A DNA stretch of 51,188 nt from Selenomonas sp. oral taxon 892 str. F0426 (GCF_000468035.1 NZ_KI260546.1:181395-232582); one strand, 5' to 3'. Positions 32,459 to 41,795 are shown, counted from the first letter of the stretch. Numbers and translations: made by a program. Notes: generated by a model not told the origin, from the sequence alone.

Positions 32459-33652
32459 TTGTTTGAGAACAGAAAAGGTCTTGGCACTTTTTTTGCTGCG
32501 ATCTTCGTACTCGGAACACTTCTGAGCGGCTGCGGCGGCGGTCAGCAGGGAGGCGGTGCGCGGGCGACAGCTGTCAAGGCGATGAATGTCCTGCGTCAGG
32601 ACACGCCGCTTACACATGTCTACGCGGGACAGATCATGGGCACGGACGAGGTGAAGATTCAGTCCCGTGTCTCCGGTAATATCGTGGAGAAATACATCGT
32701 GGGCGGGCAGTCTGTCACGGCGGGGCAGCCGCTCTACCGCATCGACTCCCGTCAGTATGAGAGCGCACTCCTGCAGGCAAAGGCAGTTCTTGCACAGTCC
32801 GAGGCCACTCTCAATAATGCTCGTATGGATCTCGACCGCTATCAGCAGCTCTATGCGAGTGCGGCAGTCTCCGAGCAGACGCTCTCCACGCAGCAGGCGC
32901 AGGTGAATGCCTATGAGGCAGCTGTTGCGGCGAATGCGGCACTCGTTCGTCAGGCCCAGGAAAACCTCGATGATACGATCATCTATGCACCGATGTCGGG
33001 ACAGCTCTCGGTGGATGATGTCGCTATGGGGACATTTGTGTCAGCGGGGACGACGACGCTCGTGTCGATGGGATCGTCGAATCCGATCTTTGCGCAGTTC
33101 AGCCTCTCGGAGAATGAGTATCTGAATTTTGTCGAGCAGGCGGCAAAGACGGGCGGCATTGGTGGCGTCGTCGTAGAGCTGACGCTCTCCAACGGCTCGA
33201 AATACCCGATCATCGGGCATATTGTGACATCCGACCGTGCACTTGCAGCCCAGACGGGAACGCTCACGGTCAAGGCACTCTTTGACAATCCGGACGGACT
33301 GCTCCTGCCGGGGATGTTCGCGCGCGTCAGCCTGATCGGTGACACCATTCCGAATGCTGTGCTTGTTCCCGAGCGTGCGGTTCAGCAGCTTCTCGGGAAG
33401 TCCTTTGTCATGCTCGTAGGAGAGGACAACAAGGCAGCCGCACGTACGATTACACTCGGTGAAAAGATTGGCAGCTATTACGTGGTCAAGGATGGTCTCG
33501 ATACCTCGGATATTGTCGTGGTCGAGGGGTTGACCACGCTCCAGGAGGGCGGCGATCTTGCCGTGACGATGGTAACGGCGAACGAGATGGGGTTTTCGCT
33601 TGAGGGGGATTCCTCCATGTTCAATACGCGTGAGCTTACGCCCGCGCAGTAA
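32459..33652 (+). CDS. RND efflux periplasmic adaptor lipoprotein (AcrA/MexA-like)
   Basis: A 397-residue membrane fusion protein that links an RND pump to an outer-membrane channel. The N-terminal signal ends in the lipobox LLSGC, making Cys25 the lipidated residue. The barrel-sandwich region shows IQSRVSGNIVEKYIVGGQSV, then a long coiled-coil hairpin (about 90-165), then the returning lipoyl half with TIIYAPMSGQLS and the beta-barrel domain. The start is probably TTG 32459, 8 bp after AGAGGAGG; the ATG at 32399 would push the signal peptide inside. It is followed 12 bp later by the pump. Confidence 0.92.
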   Translation: MFENRKGLGTFFAAIFVLGTLLSGCGGGQQGGGARATAVKAMNVLRQDTPLTHVYAGQIMGTDEVKIQSRVSGNIVEKYIVGGQSVTAGQPLYRIDSRQYESALLQAKAVLAQSEATLNNARMDLDRYQQLYASAAVSEQTLSTQQAQVNAYEAAVAANAALVRQAQENLDDTIIYAPMSGQLSVDDVAMGTFVSAGTTTLVSMGSSNPIFAQFSLSENEYLNFVEQAAKTGGIGGVVVELTLSNGSKYPIIGHIVTSDRALAAQTGTLTVKALFDNPDGLLLPGMFARVSLIGDTIPNAVLVPERAVQQLLGKSFVMLVGEDNKAAARTITLGEKIGSYYVVKDGLDTSDIVVVEGLTTLQEGGDLAVTMVTANEMGFSLEGDSSMFNTRELTPAQ

Positions 33653-33664
33653 GGAGGGAATCCT

Positions 33665-36600
33665 TTGGCAAAATTTTTCATCCATCGACCGATCTTTGCG
33701 ATTGTCATTGCGGTGATGATCGTCATTGTCGGTACGATTGCAGGGTTCTCTCTGCCGATCGCGCAGTATCCGCAGATCTCACCGCCGACGGTCGCCGTCT
33801 CCGCGAACTATGTCGGCGCGAGTGCGGCTGTCGTCAATGAGTCGGTGGCGCAGGTCATTGAGGAGCAGATCAACGGCACACAGGGGATGGACTACATGAG
33901 TTCCACCTCCGATGATACCGGCCGCTACAGCCTTTCTGTCACGTTTGACGTTGGCACGGACGGTGATATGGATGCCGTCAAGGTGCAGAACAATGCTGCG
34001 GGTGCAAATGCAAGCCTGCCGTCCTCTGTACAGGCGGCGGGCATTACAACGCGCAAATCCTCGGGACAGATGGCGTACTTCGTCTCCCTCTACTCCGATG
34101 ACGGCACGTATGACCGCGCCTTCATGAAAAACTATGCAACGCTCTACTTCCTCGATGCGATCAAGCGTGTCAACGGCGTAGGAGAGGTTCAGGTATTCGG
34201 TGCTGACTACGCGATGCGCGTCTGGATGAACCCCGACCGCCTCGCGGAGCTCGGACTGACCGTTGCCGATATTACGGCGGCGATCAACGAGCAAAACGTA
34301 CAGGCACCTGCCGGCACGGTCGGCGGTATGCCAACCGTGAACGCACAGGAAAAACAATTTACGGGCAAGGTGCAGGGGCGCCTCACGACCCCTGAGGAGT
34401 TCGGCAACGTTATCATTGCCTCAGGAAAGGACGGCACGTTTGTCCGTCTCAAGGATGTTGCGCGCATCGAGACCGGTGAGCGTTCAAATAACATTGTGGC
34501 GAAGTTTAACGGCTATCCTGCCGTCGGTTTCGGCATTCAGCTGACCTCCGACGCGAATGCGATGATCACACTCGCCGAGGTGCGCAAGATCCTCGATGAT
34601 GCGGAGAAGACCTTCCCGCCCGGACTCAAGATGAAGTCCGTCTTTGACAGCACAGACTACATCAACGCGTCCATTAAGGAGGTCGTGCATACCTTCCTTG
34701 AGGCGCTGCTGCTTGTCGTACTCGTCATCTTCCTCTTTTTGCAGAGCTGGCGTGCAACGCTCATCCCGCTGCTTGCCGTGCCGGTGTCCCTCATCGGAAC
34801 ATTCGGCGCGTTCGTTCTGCTGGATTTCTCCATCAATACGCTGACGCTTTTTGCGATGGTGCTTGCGATCGGTCTTGTTGTCGACGATGCGATCGTCGTC
34901 ATCGAGAATGTCGAGCACCACATGGAGAGCGGGCTCACGCCGATTGACGCAACGGAACGGGCGATGTCGGAGGTGCAGGGGCCTGTTGTCGCAATTGCCT
35001 TCGTGCTTGCGGCAGTCTTTGTCCCCGTTGCCTTCCTTGGCGGCATGATGGGGGTGCTCTATAAGCAGTTCGCTCTCACAATTGCAATCTCGATGGCCAT
35101 TTCTGCCTTCGTTGCGCTGACGCTGACACCTGCGCTCTGTGCGCTCATGCTGAAGCCGAAGAAGGAGAATGGGACAAAGAGTGTTCTCGATCGATTCTTT
35201 GATCGCTTCAACAACTGGTTCGACGCAACCCGCAAGGGCTATGTCGGCATTGTCAGCAAGTTTATCCGCAAGGCGAGGGTTGCCGTTATCTTCCTGCTCA
35301 TCGTCTGCGGTCTCACAGCGATCATCTATCGGAATCTGCCGACCACATTTGTCCCCGAGGAAGATCAGGGCTATCTGATGATTGCGATACAGCTGCCGCC
35401 GGGAACGTCTACGAATCAGACACAGAAGACCGTGGACAAGATCCAGCAGGCGGCACAGCGTGAGATCAAGGGACAGAGCGCCGTCATGTCCATCAATGGC
35501 TTTGACATTCTTGCGGGTGGTGCGAACTCCAACGGTGCGGTCGTCTTTGTCGGCATGAAGGACTGGTCACAGCGTGCAGGGCTTGCTGAGTCCGTTGCCG
35601 CTGCAGTCGGCACGATGTTCCGTGTGGGCGCGATGGAGGCTCCCGAGGCTCTCGTTATCGCCATCAATCCGCCCGCACTGCCGGGTCTTGGCAATGTCGG
35701 CGGCTGGTCGCTCCAGCTGCAGGACATGAGCGGGCACTCCGACACCGAACTCAACGACATCGTGAATGCGATTCTTGCCGAGGCAAATACACGCCCCGAG
35801 CTGCGGGGCGTGCGCTCGACATTCAAGATCAACGCACCGAGCTATCAGTACGAGATCGACCGCGAAAAGGTCAAAAATCTCGGCGTTCAGCTCTCGGATG
35901 TATTTACGGCGCTGCAGGTCAATTTCGGCGGCTATGAGGTCAATGACTTCAATCAGTTCGGGCGCACCTACAAGGTCGTCCTGCAGTCCGACGTGACCTA
36001 TCGCACCGAGGCAGAGGCAGCGAAGTTTGTCTTTGTCAAGAACTCGCAGGGCGGCATGGTGCCGCTTGATACCCTCCTCAAGCCGAAACTCACAACGGGA
36101 CCGACGCAGATCAGCCGTTTCAACGGTGCGCGCTCCATCCAGATCCAAGGCAGTGCGGGGACAGGATATAGCTCGGGCGATGCGATGAAAGCCATCACCG
36201 AGATTGTCCAGAAGCACACAGACTCCGGATTCAGCATCGAGTGGTCGGGGCAGAGCCGGGAGGAGCAGAAGTCGGCGGATTCGACCATGCAGGTGCTTGC
36301 ACTCTGCCTTGTCTTCGTCTTCCTCTGTCTTGCGGCACTCTATGAGAGCTGGAGCGTACCGTTCGCCGTTCTCTTTACCGTGCCGACGGGCATCTTCGGA
36401 GCACTCTTCTCCGAGTACATCCTCGCGACGATCTTCGGCATGATCGGCATTCCGGCAGCGGGCTATCAGAACAGCGTCTATATGCAGATCGGTGTCATCA
36501 TGGTCATCGGTCTTGCGGCAAAGAATGCAATTCTGATTGTCGAGTTCGCAAAGATACGCGTCGATCGCGGCATGGATCCCTTGAAAGCGGCGATTCAGGC

Positions 36601-36856
36601 GGCGGGGCTGCGTCTCCGTCCGATCCTCATGACATCGTTCGCGTTCATCATCGGCTGTCTGCCTCTCTGCATGGCATCCGGTGCGGGTGCTGCGGCGCGT
36701 AACGGCATGGGCGTCGCTGTCGTCGGCGGCATGCTCTTTGCCACCATTCTCGGCATCTTTCTCATTCCCGTGTTCTATGTCATTGTTGACCGCATCTCGC
36801 GTATGATCGGGGGCGGCAAGAAGGCAAAGACTCGTACGGCGGATGAGTATATGTAA
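33665..36856 (+). CDS. RND multidrug efflux permease (HAE1, AcrB/MexB-like)
   Basis: A 1063-residue trimeric inner-membrane proton-drug antiporter of standard length. It begins AKFFIHRPIFAIVIAVMI and IAQYPQISPPTV, typical of the family. The proton-relay aspartates are in GLVVDDAIVVIENVE of the fourth membrane helix, and the fifth to eleventh helices are recognisable, including GLAAKNAILIVEFA. Two large periplasmic loops carry NGTQGMDYMSS-like and GGYEVNDFNQFGRTYKV segments. The start is TTG 33665 behind AAGGAGGG. No outer-membrane factor follows, so one encoded elsewhere would be needed. Substrates cannot be told from sequence. Confidence 0.95.
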   Translation: MAKFFIHRPIFAIVIAVMIVIVGTIAGFSLPIAQYPQISPPTVAVSANYVGASAAVVNESVAQVIEEQINGTQGMDYMSSTSDDTGRYSLSVTFDVGTDGDMDAVKVQNNAAGANASLPSSVQAAGITTRKSSGQMAYFVSLYSDDGTYDRAFMKNYATLYFLDAIKRVNGVGEVQVFGADYAMRVWMNPDRLAELGLTVADITAAINEQNVQAPAGTVGGMPTVNAQEKQFTGKVQGRLTTPEEFGNVIIASGKDGTFVRLKDVARIETGERSNNIVAKFNGYPAVGFGIQLTSDANAMITLAEVRKILDDAEKTFPPGLKMKSVFDSTDYINASIKEVVHTFLEALLLVVLVIFLFLQSWRATLIPLLAVPVSLIGTFGAFVLLDFSINTLTLFAMVLAIGLVVDDAIVVIENVEHHMESGLTPIDATERAMSEVQGPVVAIAFVLAAVFVPVAFLGGMMGVLYKQFALTIAISMAISAFVALTLTPALCALMLKPKKENGTKSVLDRFFDRFNNWFDATRKGYVGIVSKFIRKARVAVIFLLIVCGLTAIIYRNLPTTFVPEEDQGYLMIAIQLPPGTSTNQTQKTVDKIQQAAQREIKGQSAVMSINGFDILAGGANSNGAVVFVGMKDWSQRAGLAESVAAAVGTMFRVGAMEAPEALVIAINPPALPGLGNVGGWSLQLQDMSGHSDTELNDIVNAILAEANTRPELRGVRSTFKINAPSYQYEIDREKVKNLGVQLSDVFTALQVNFGGYEVNDFNQFGRTYKVVLQSDVTYRTEAEAAKFVFVKNSQGGMVPLDTLLKPKLTTGPTQISRFNGARSIQIQGSAGTGYSSGDAMKAITEIVQKHTDSGFSIEWSGQSREEQKSADSTMQVLALCLVFVFLCLAALYESWSVPFAVLFTVPTGIFGALFSEYILATIFGMIGIPAAGYQNSVYMQIGVIMVIGLAAKNAILIVEFAKIRVDRGMDPLKAAIQAAGLRLRPILMTSFAFIIGCLPLCMASGAGAAARNGMGVAVVGGMLFATILGIFLIPVFYVIVDRISRMIGGGKKAKTRTADEYM

Positions 36857-36860
36857 TCAT

Positions 36861-36890
36861 AAAAAAACTCCCCTTTTGGGGAGTTTTTTT
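36861..36890. terminator. Bidirectional terminator between the RND pump and azlD
   Basis: The stem ACTCCCC/GGGGAGT with a TTTT loop has A7 on one side and T7 on the other, so it works in both directions for the convergent genes. Confidence 0.92.
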
Positions 36891-37221
36891 ATGAGCTGAA
36901 TATGTATTGAATCAGTACCATATAAACTGCCGTTCCGCCTCCAATGGAGAGCAGCATCTGGCGAAATTTCAAATGCAGCATCGCCGTCACAAGAATTCCT
37001 GCGATCTCCGGCAGCCCGTGTGTGCCGCCAAGAAAGTTCGTATCCTTGAGGCAGTAGACGACGAGCATCCCAAAGACGGCAGCGGGGAGGACGTTGCCGA
37101 GGTAGCGGACAATGGGCGGCGTCGGCTTTTTCTCCGAGAGCAGGAGGAAGGGGAGGGCGCGCGTGAGTACGCTTGCAAGCGCACAGAGTCCGATGGTGAT
37201 ACACTCCTCAGTGAACGTCAT
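36889..37221 (-). CDS. azlD: Branched-chain amino acid exporter subunit AzlD
   Basis: A 110-residue membrane protein with four hydrophobic segments, partner of AzlC in branched-chain amino acid export. It shows ALPFLLLSEKKPTPPIVRYLG, a typical AzlD stretch, and GLPEIAGILVTAMLHLKF. The ATG at 37221 overlaps the azlC stop (ATGA) and has GGAGGGAG before it. Its 3' end lies inside the shared terminator. Confidence 0.9.
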   Translation of the reverse strand: MTFTEECITIGLCALASVLTRALPFLLLSEKKPTPPIVRYLGNVLPAAVFGMLVVYCLKDTNFLGGTHGLPEIAGILVTAMLHLKFRQMLLSIGGGTAVYMVLIQYIFSS

Positions 37222-37928
37222 GCCGTCTCCCTCCTCTCGATGCATGGACGCAGTGCGAGGCAGCCTGCAAGGATGATGAACATGGTCGGGAGCATGAACG
37301 CATCACGCCCAAAGATAGCAAGTGCAATTCCTGCCGCAGCAAGCCCAAGGATTCCTGTATAGTGCTGCGGATCGTTCAGCCACTGTTCGACAAAGATGAC
37401 GACAAAGAGTGCTGTCATCGCGAACTCAATTCCGTTCGTATTGATGGGGAGCTGCGTGCCGATCAGTCCGCCGATGGTCGCGCCCGCGACCCAGTAGAGC
37501 TGGTTCAGCAGCGTCACAAAGAACATGAACCAGCCTGCGTCGATTCCCTGCGGAATCTTTGCCGTGTAGTTGATGGAGAAGGACTCGTCACACATACCAT
37601 AGATGAGGTAGGGCTTCTTCCAACCCGTGCCGCGATACTTCTCGAACATGGAGATCCCGTAGAAGATGTGCCGCCCCTGGACCATGAGTCCGAGGAGAAA
37701 GGCCTGCATAGGGGCAAATGGACTGAGGAGGAGCGCCGTTGCAATGAATTCGAGCGAACCGCCGAAGATGATCGCACTCATCGCCATTGGATACCAGAAC
37801 GAGAACCCCGAGACATTCGTATAGATGCCGTAGGCAAGCCCGAGGAAGAGGAAGCCCGCGAGAATTGGAACCGTATGGGGGAATGCTGCGCGCAGAGCGG
37901 CACTGCAAGAACTTGGGGGGCACGTCAT
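37218..37928 (-). CDS. azlC: Branched-chain amino acid exporter subunit AzlC
   Basis: A 236-residue integral membrane protein of the AzlC/YgaZ family. Conserved features are FLGLAYGIY, MSAIIFGGSLEFIATALL, LMVQGRHIFYGISMFEKY and YGMCDESFS. ATG 37928 overlaps the tag stop by 4 bp and has GGAG before it; the longer frame adds no conserved residues. The coupling with tag probably reflects only shared transcription. Confidence 0.92.
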   Translation of the reverse strand: MTCPPSSCSAALRAAFPHTVPILAGFLFLGLAYGIYTNVSGFSFWYPMAMSAIIFGGSLEFIATALLLSPFAPMQAFLLGLMVQGRHIFYGISMFEKYRGTGWKKPYLIYGMCDESFSINYTAKIPQGIDAGWFMFFVTLLNQLYWVAGATIGGLIGTQLPINTNGIEFAMTALFVVIFVEQWLNDPQHYTGILGLAAAGIALAIFGRDAFMLPTMFIILAGCLALRPCIERRETA

Positions 37929-38482
37929 TCCTTGCTCCAATCGCATTCATCCGCATGTGCAGCGAGTACGCCGATGGCTTGGAGTGTTGAGTAGATGCAG
38001 GTTGAGCCGACGAACTTCATGCCGCGCCGCTTCAGATCCTCTGAGATCTTATCTGAGAGTGGTGAGGTTGTGCGCAGCTCACAGCTCTCCCGCACGGGCT
38101 TCCCGTCCGTAAAGCCCCAGATATAGCGGTCGAACGAGCCGTATTCTTTTACAATCTCAAGGAAGATGCGGCTGTTCACAATGCTTGCTTCGATCTTGCG
38201 GCGGTTGCGGATGATGCCTGTATCCTGCATCAATTCCTCGACCTTCGCAGCATCAAATGCCGCGACGCGCTCAGGAATAAATCCCTCGTATGCACGGCGG
38301 AAGTTCTCGCGCTTGTGCAGGATCGTCGCCCACGACAGCCCCGCCTGAAATGTCTCAAGAATAAAAAGCTCATAGAGTGCACGGTCATCGTGGAGCGGCT
38401 GTCCCCACTCCTCGTCATGGTATTTCACATAGATGGGGTCGTTCAGCTTGACCCAGATACAGCGATTCCGTTTGATGTCCAT
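37925..38482 (-). CDS. tag: DNA-3-methyladenine glycosylase I
   Basis: A 185-residue repair enzyme that removes 3-methyladenine from DNA. It opens with RCIWVKLNDPIYVKYHDEEWG, then LFELxLE-type LYELFILETFQAGLSWATIL, the hallmark of Tag. The zinc ligands include Cys8 near the start and the C-terminal HADEC. GGGGGAC stands before the ATG. It is first in the tag-azlC-azlD unit, downstream of a tRNA-Pro terminator. Confidence 0.95.
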   Translation of the reverse strand: MDIKRNRCIWVKLNDPIYVKYHDEEWGQPLHDDRALYELFILETFQAGLSWATILHKRENFRRAYEGFIPERVAAFDAAKVEELMQDTGIIRNRRKIEASIVNSRIFLEIVKEYGSFDRYIWGFTDGKPVRESCELRTTSPLSDKISEDLKRRGMKFVGSTCIYSTLQAIGVLAAHADECDWSKE

Positions 38483-38503
38483 AAGTCCCCCTGAATAAAG
38501 AAA

Positions 38504-38531
38504 AGCCGTGTCCCTCTGGACCCCGGCTCAT
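38504..38531 (-). terminator. Probable terminator of tRNA-Pro(CGG)
   Basis: On the minus strand a hairpin with AGCCG/CGGCT at its base and GTCC/GGAC above is followed by a T-rich tract, between the tRNA and tag. Confidence 0.65.
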
Positions 38532-38544
38532 TGATGTATGAAGA

Positions 38545-38621
38545 TGGTCGGGATGACAGGATTCGAACCTGCGACCTCATCGTCCCGAACGATGCGCTCT
38601 ACCAAGCTGAGCCACATCCCG
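38545..38621 (-). tRNA. tRNA-Pro (anticodon CGG)
   Basis: A 77-base cloverleaf on the minus strand: acceptor CGGGATG/CATCCCG, anticodon stem CATCG/CGATG with loop TTCGGGA, T-arm with GTTCGAATC, and encoded CCA (TGG at 38545-38547 on the plus strand). Confidence 0.97.
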
Positions 38622-38632
38622 ACATGGACAGT

Positions 38633-38661
38633 ATTGTAGCGGCCTTTCGTACTTTTGTCAA
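38633..38661 (-). promoter_or_regulatory. Promoter of tRNA-Pro(CGG)
   Basis: Minus-strand TTGACA (38656-38661) and TACAAT (38633-38638) with 17 bp between, ending 11 bp before the tRNA. Confidence 0.88.
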
Positions 38662-38692
38662 TAGCTGCGATCTACATCAAGGGGAAAACACA

Positions 38693-38899
38693 TCATATCG
38701 GCTCCTCCCATGCCTCGTAGTCGATATGTTGTGCTGCCGTCTGCTCCTCCGTGCGGTCTGCGGCAGCGTGCAGGCCTGTGAGAGCAGAGAAGGGAGCGAA
38801 CTGTCCCGCCCGGTCACGCAGGGACATCGGGGGATGCGCCTTTGATATGGGGCGCGGCAAGTGGATGATGTCCGCATAGTCTTCGATTTTTCGCTGCAT
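38693..38899 (-). CDS. Small conserved protein paired with the Y-family polymerase
   Basis: A 68-residue polar protein. The segments QRKIEDYADIIHLPRP and HPPMSLRDRAGQFAPFSAL with TGLHAA match a small conserved family I know from Firmicutes, encoded directly after UmuC/DinP-like polymerases and loosely called YolD-like. Its function is not established; a role in regulating or assisting the polymerase is inferred from the pairing. It starts 18 bp after the polymerase stop. Confidence 0.75.
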   Translation of the reverse strand: MQRKIEDYADIIHLPRPISKAHPPMSLRDRAGQFAPFSALTGLHAAADRTEEQTAAQHIDYEAWEEPI

Positions 38900-38917
38900 G
38901 ATCTGCTCCCTTCGCTG

Positions 38918-40435
38918 CTATGCTTTATGCCCGCCGATTTGGCTGTTGCGCAGACGAGCGGTTGCCCCGTCGAAGAAATTCGCGCCGCGCAGGATGGCGT
39001 TCTTCCCATAGGCTTTCTTAATGGCGATGATCGCTTCCTGTAGGGATTTCTCTTTCGCCTGTCTCCTTTTTTTCGCAGGACACAGGGATGCTTCCGCCGT
39101 TTCCTCTGGTGTAAATAGAGACATTTGCTCGGCAGAAGAGGCGCGCTGTTCCTCCGTCATCAGATGATGTGCGGAGATGGTGAGTCGACGGATGAGTAGT
39201 TTCGGATTTACGATCTCGTCAAAGAGATCCGTCAGTGCATTCATGATGCTCTGCGTTCCTGCGCCGCGCTCGATGACTGCATTGCCGTGTGCCGGCCATG
39301 GGACGCGCCGCCCATAGCGATCCGTATGGATGCGGCCATGATAGTGGTCGCGTATCTCTGGGCGCGTCAGGCATTCAATATCGTAGCCAATGGTGAGCTC
39401 CAGACGATCGCTTGTCAGACACTTTTCTGCCAGATCAATGGAGAGAGCATCTGCCATCTCCCAGACAACAAGGCGTGCCTTTTGTGGCGTATACGGATTT
39501 TGCAGTACCTGTCCCATATGTGTGCTGCGCGACTTTGGACGGTAGTTTTTGATGTCCTCCATGCGCGCGCTTTCATATCCCCACGCATGATCGATCAGCA
39601 GCTCTGCTTGGATTCCGAAGAGGCGGTAGAGAAGGTCTTCATTATGCCGTGAATTTCCTTTTCCGAGGGAGCAGCGTGCAATGTCACCCATCGTATAGAG
39701 TCCATTTTCCTCAAGTTTGCTTGCGTAGCCTCTGCCAACGCGCCAAAAATCTGTGAGCGGCCGATGTGTCCAAAGTTTTTTTCGGTAGCTCATCTCGTCC
39801 AGCTGCGCGATGCGCACCCCATCCCTATCCGGCTTCATGTGTTTTGCCACAATGTCCATCGCAACCTTTGCGAGATAGAGGTTTGTTCCAATGCCTGCCG
39901 TCGCTGTGATGCCCGTTTCTCGCAGCACCTCGCGGATAAGCCGCATGGTGAAGTCATGTGCAGAGACTTTCTCCGTATCAAGATAGCTTGTCACGTCAAT
40001 GAAGACCTCATCGATCGAGTAGATATGGATGTCTGCAGGCGCAACGTGGCGCAGATAGATCTCGTAGATGCGCATGCTGTAGTCCATGTAGAGTGCCATG
40101 CGCGGAGGGGCAATATGATAGGCAATGCCAAGCTCCGGATGTGCTGCGAGTTCCGCTGCGTCACGCGTCTCTCCTGTGAGTGTGCGATGAGGGGCACGGT
40201 ACTTTCGCCGCGCATTCGCCTGCTCCACCGCACGGATGACCTCGAAGAGGCGTGGGCGTCCGCCGATGCCGTGCGCCTTGAGCGCGGGGGAGACAGCGAG
40301 ACAGATGGTTTTGCTCGTGCGGCTCTCATCTGCGACGACGAGATGGGTCGTCAGCGGATTGAGTCCGCGCTCCATACATTCGACCGAGGCGTAGAACGCT
40401 TTGAGGTCAATGGCAATGTACGTGCGCTCCTTCAT
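38918..40435 (-). CDS. Y-family DNA polymerase (UmuC/DinP-like)
   Basis: A 505-residue translesion polymerase. The two catalytic acidic motifs are visible: DLKAFYASVEC near residue 11 and YSIDEVFIDVT around 136-146. A helix-hairpin-helix follows (FWRVGRGYASKLEENGLYTMGDIA), then the little-finger domain. The C-terminal extension carries QMSLF, a likely beta-clamp binding peptide. The start ATG 40435 is 8 bp after AGGAGGG. It resembles the long Firmicute UmuC-type proteins (such as Bacillus YqjW/UvrX) more than short DinB. Confidence 0.9.
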   Translation of the reverse strand: MKERTYIAIDLKAFYASVECMERGLNPLTTHLVVADESRTSKTICLAVSPALKAHGIGGRPRLFEVIRAVEQANARRKYRAPHRTLTGETRDAAELAAHPELGIAYHIAPPRMALYMDYSMRIYEIYLRHVAPADIHIYSIDEVFIDVTSYLDTEKVSAHDFTMRLIREVLRETGITATAGIGTNLYLAKVAMDIVAKHMKPDRDGVRIAQLDEMSYRKKLWTHRPLTDFWRVGRGYASKLEENGLYTMGDIARCSLGKGNSRHNEDLLYRLFGIQAELLIDHAWGYESARMEDIKNYRPKSRSTHMGQVLQNPYTPQKARLVVWEMADALSIDLAEKCLTSDRLELTIGYDIECLTRPEIRDHYHGRIHTDRYGRRVPWPAHGNAVIERGAGTQSIMNALTDLFDEIVNPKLLIRRLTISAHHLMTEEQRASSAEQMSLFTPEETAEASLCPAKKRRQAKEKSLQEAIIAIKKAYGKNAILRGANFFDGATARLRNSQIGGHKA

Positions 40436-40456
40436 GTTCATCCCTCCTATAAAACA

Positions 40457-40486
40457 GTATAGCACAAATGTTTTCTATATGTAAAT
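40457..40486 (-). promoter_or_regulatory. Promoter of the Y-family polymerase
   Basis: Minus-strand TTTACA and TATACT (40457-40462) are 18 bp apart. The spacer contains AAAC-ATTT-GTGC, two mismatches from the Gram-positive LexA core GAAC-N4-GTTC, so SOS control is possible but weakly supported. Confidence 0.55.
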
Positions 40487-40559
40487 CAAAAGAATACAGT
40501 AAAGGGAAAAGCGCGGAGGCGTCGAATACTCTAAGCAAAGAGGAAAAGGAGTAAAAAGC

Positions 40560-41567
40560 ATGAAGATTATCGTCACGGGCGGCGCTGGATTTATCGGCGC
40601 GAATTTTGTTTACTACGAACTGCGTGAGCATCCAGAGGATACGATCATTTGTTACGATGCGCTGACCTATGCGGGGAATGTTGCAACACTCGATGCAGCG
40701 CGGGAGTATCCGCAGTTTTCATTTGTGCGCGGTGATATTGCCGATCGTGCGGCAGTGTATGCGCTCTTTGAGCACGAGCAGCCGGATATCATCGTGAACT
40801 TTGCTGCGGAGTCCCATGTGGATCGATCCATTGAGAATCCGGAGATTTTCCTGCAGACGAATATCATCGGGACGAGTGTTCTGCTTGATGCCTGCCGTAA
40901 GTACGGTATCAAACGCTATCATCAGGTATCGACGGATGAGGTCTATGGTGATTTGCCGCTCGACCGCCCCGATCTCCTCTTTACCGAGGAAACGCCGCTC
41001 CACGCATCGAGTCCCTACTCCTCGTCCAAGGCATCTGCCGACCTTCTCGTGCAGGCGTATGCGCGCACCTACGGCGTACCCGTGACGATCTCACGCTGCT
41101 CGAACAACTACGGTGCATACCAGTTCCCCGAGAAGCTCATCCCGCTCATGATAATTCGTGCAATGCAGGGGGAGAAGCTGCCCGTCTACGGCGATGGACT
41201 GAATGTCCGTGACTGGCTGCACGTCGACGATCACTGCGCTGCAATCGACCTCATCATGCGGCGCGGAACAGAGGGGGAGGTCTACAATGTCGGCGGGCAT
41301 AACGAGCGTGCGAACATAGATGTTGTGCGGACGATTCTAAAGGCCCTCGGCAAGGGAGAGGACCAGATTTCCTACGTCATCGACCGCAAGGGCCATGACC
41401 GCCGCTATGCCATTGATCCCACGAAGATTGGACGTGAGCTTGGATGGAAGCCCGCAACGAAGTTCGACGACGGCATTCAACGTACGATTGCATGGTATCA
41501 GGAACATGAGGCGTGGTGGACGGATATCCTGAGCGGTGCGTATGAGAAGCGCAATGCTCAGGGGTGA
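40560..41567 (+). CDS. rfbB: dTDP-glucose 4,6-dehydratase
   Basis: A 335-residue SDR enzyme that makes dTDP-4-keto-6-deoxyglucose for dTDP-rhamnose and other deoxysugars. TGGAGFIGANF (6-16) binds NAD. Family signatures include ESHVDRSIENPEIF, STDEVYGDL (the catalytic Asp/Glu pair) and PYSSSKASADLL with the Tyr and Lys of YxxxK, then SRCSNNYGAYQFPEKLIPL. AAAGGAG precedes the ATG. The partners rfbA, rfbC and rfbD are not adjacent. Confidence 0.95.
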   Translation: MKIIVTGGAGFIGANFVYYELREHPEDTIICYDALTYAGNVATLDAAREYPQFSFVRGDIADRAAVYALFEHEQPDIIVNFAAESHVDRSIENPEIFLQTNIIGTSVLLDACRKYGIKRYHQVSTDEVYGDLPLDRPDLLFTEETPLHASSPYSSSKASADLLVQAYARTYGVPVTISRCSNNYGAYQFPEKLIPLMIIRAMQGEKLPVYGDGLNVRDWLHVDDHCAAIDLIMRRGTEGEVYNVGGHNERANIDVVRTILKALGKGEDQISYVIDRKGHDRRYAIDPTKIGRELGWKPATKFDDGIQRTIAWYQEHEAWWTDILSGAYEKRNAQG

Positions 41568-41607
41568 AAGTGCTCGCCGCCTTCGCATATACATTGAAAA
41601 TTCAGCC

Positions 41608-41636
41608 TTGACAACATGCATGCTTTTCGCTATACT
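41608..41636 (+). promoter_or_regulatory. Promoter of tRNA-Ala
   Basis: TTGACA (41608-41613) and TATACT (41631-41636), 17 bp apart, 24 bp before the tRNA. Confidence 0.9.
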
Positions 41637-41660
41637 AGCCTCTGTCAGCGCCAAAAGCGC

Positions 41661-41736
<76 letters not shown>

Positions 41737-41749
41737 TATCGACACGCAA

Positions 41750-41780
41750 GATGTGAGAAATGATTCTCACATCTTTTCTA
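41750..41780 (+). terminator. Terminator after tRNA-Ala
   Basis: A perfect 10-bp stem (41750-41759 with 41764-41773), ATGA loop, then TTTTCT. Confidence 0.92.
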
Positions 41781-41795
41781 TTGCTTGAAATGCAA

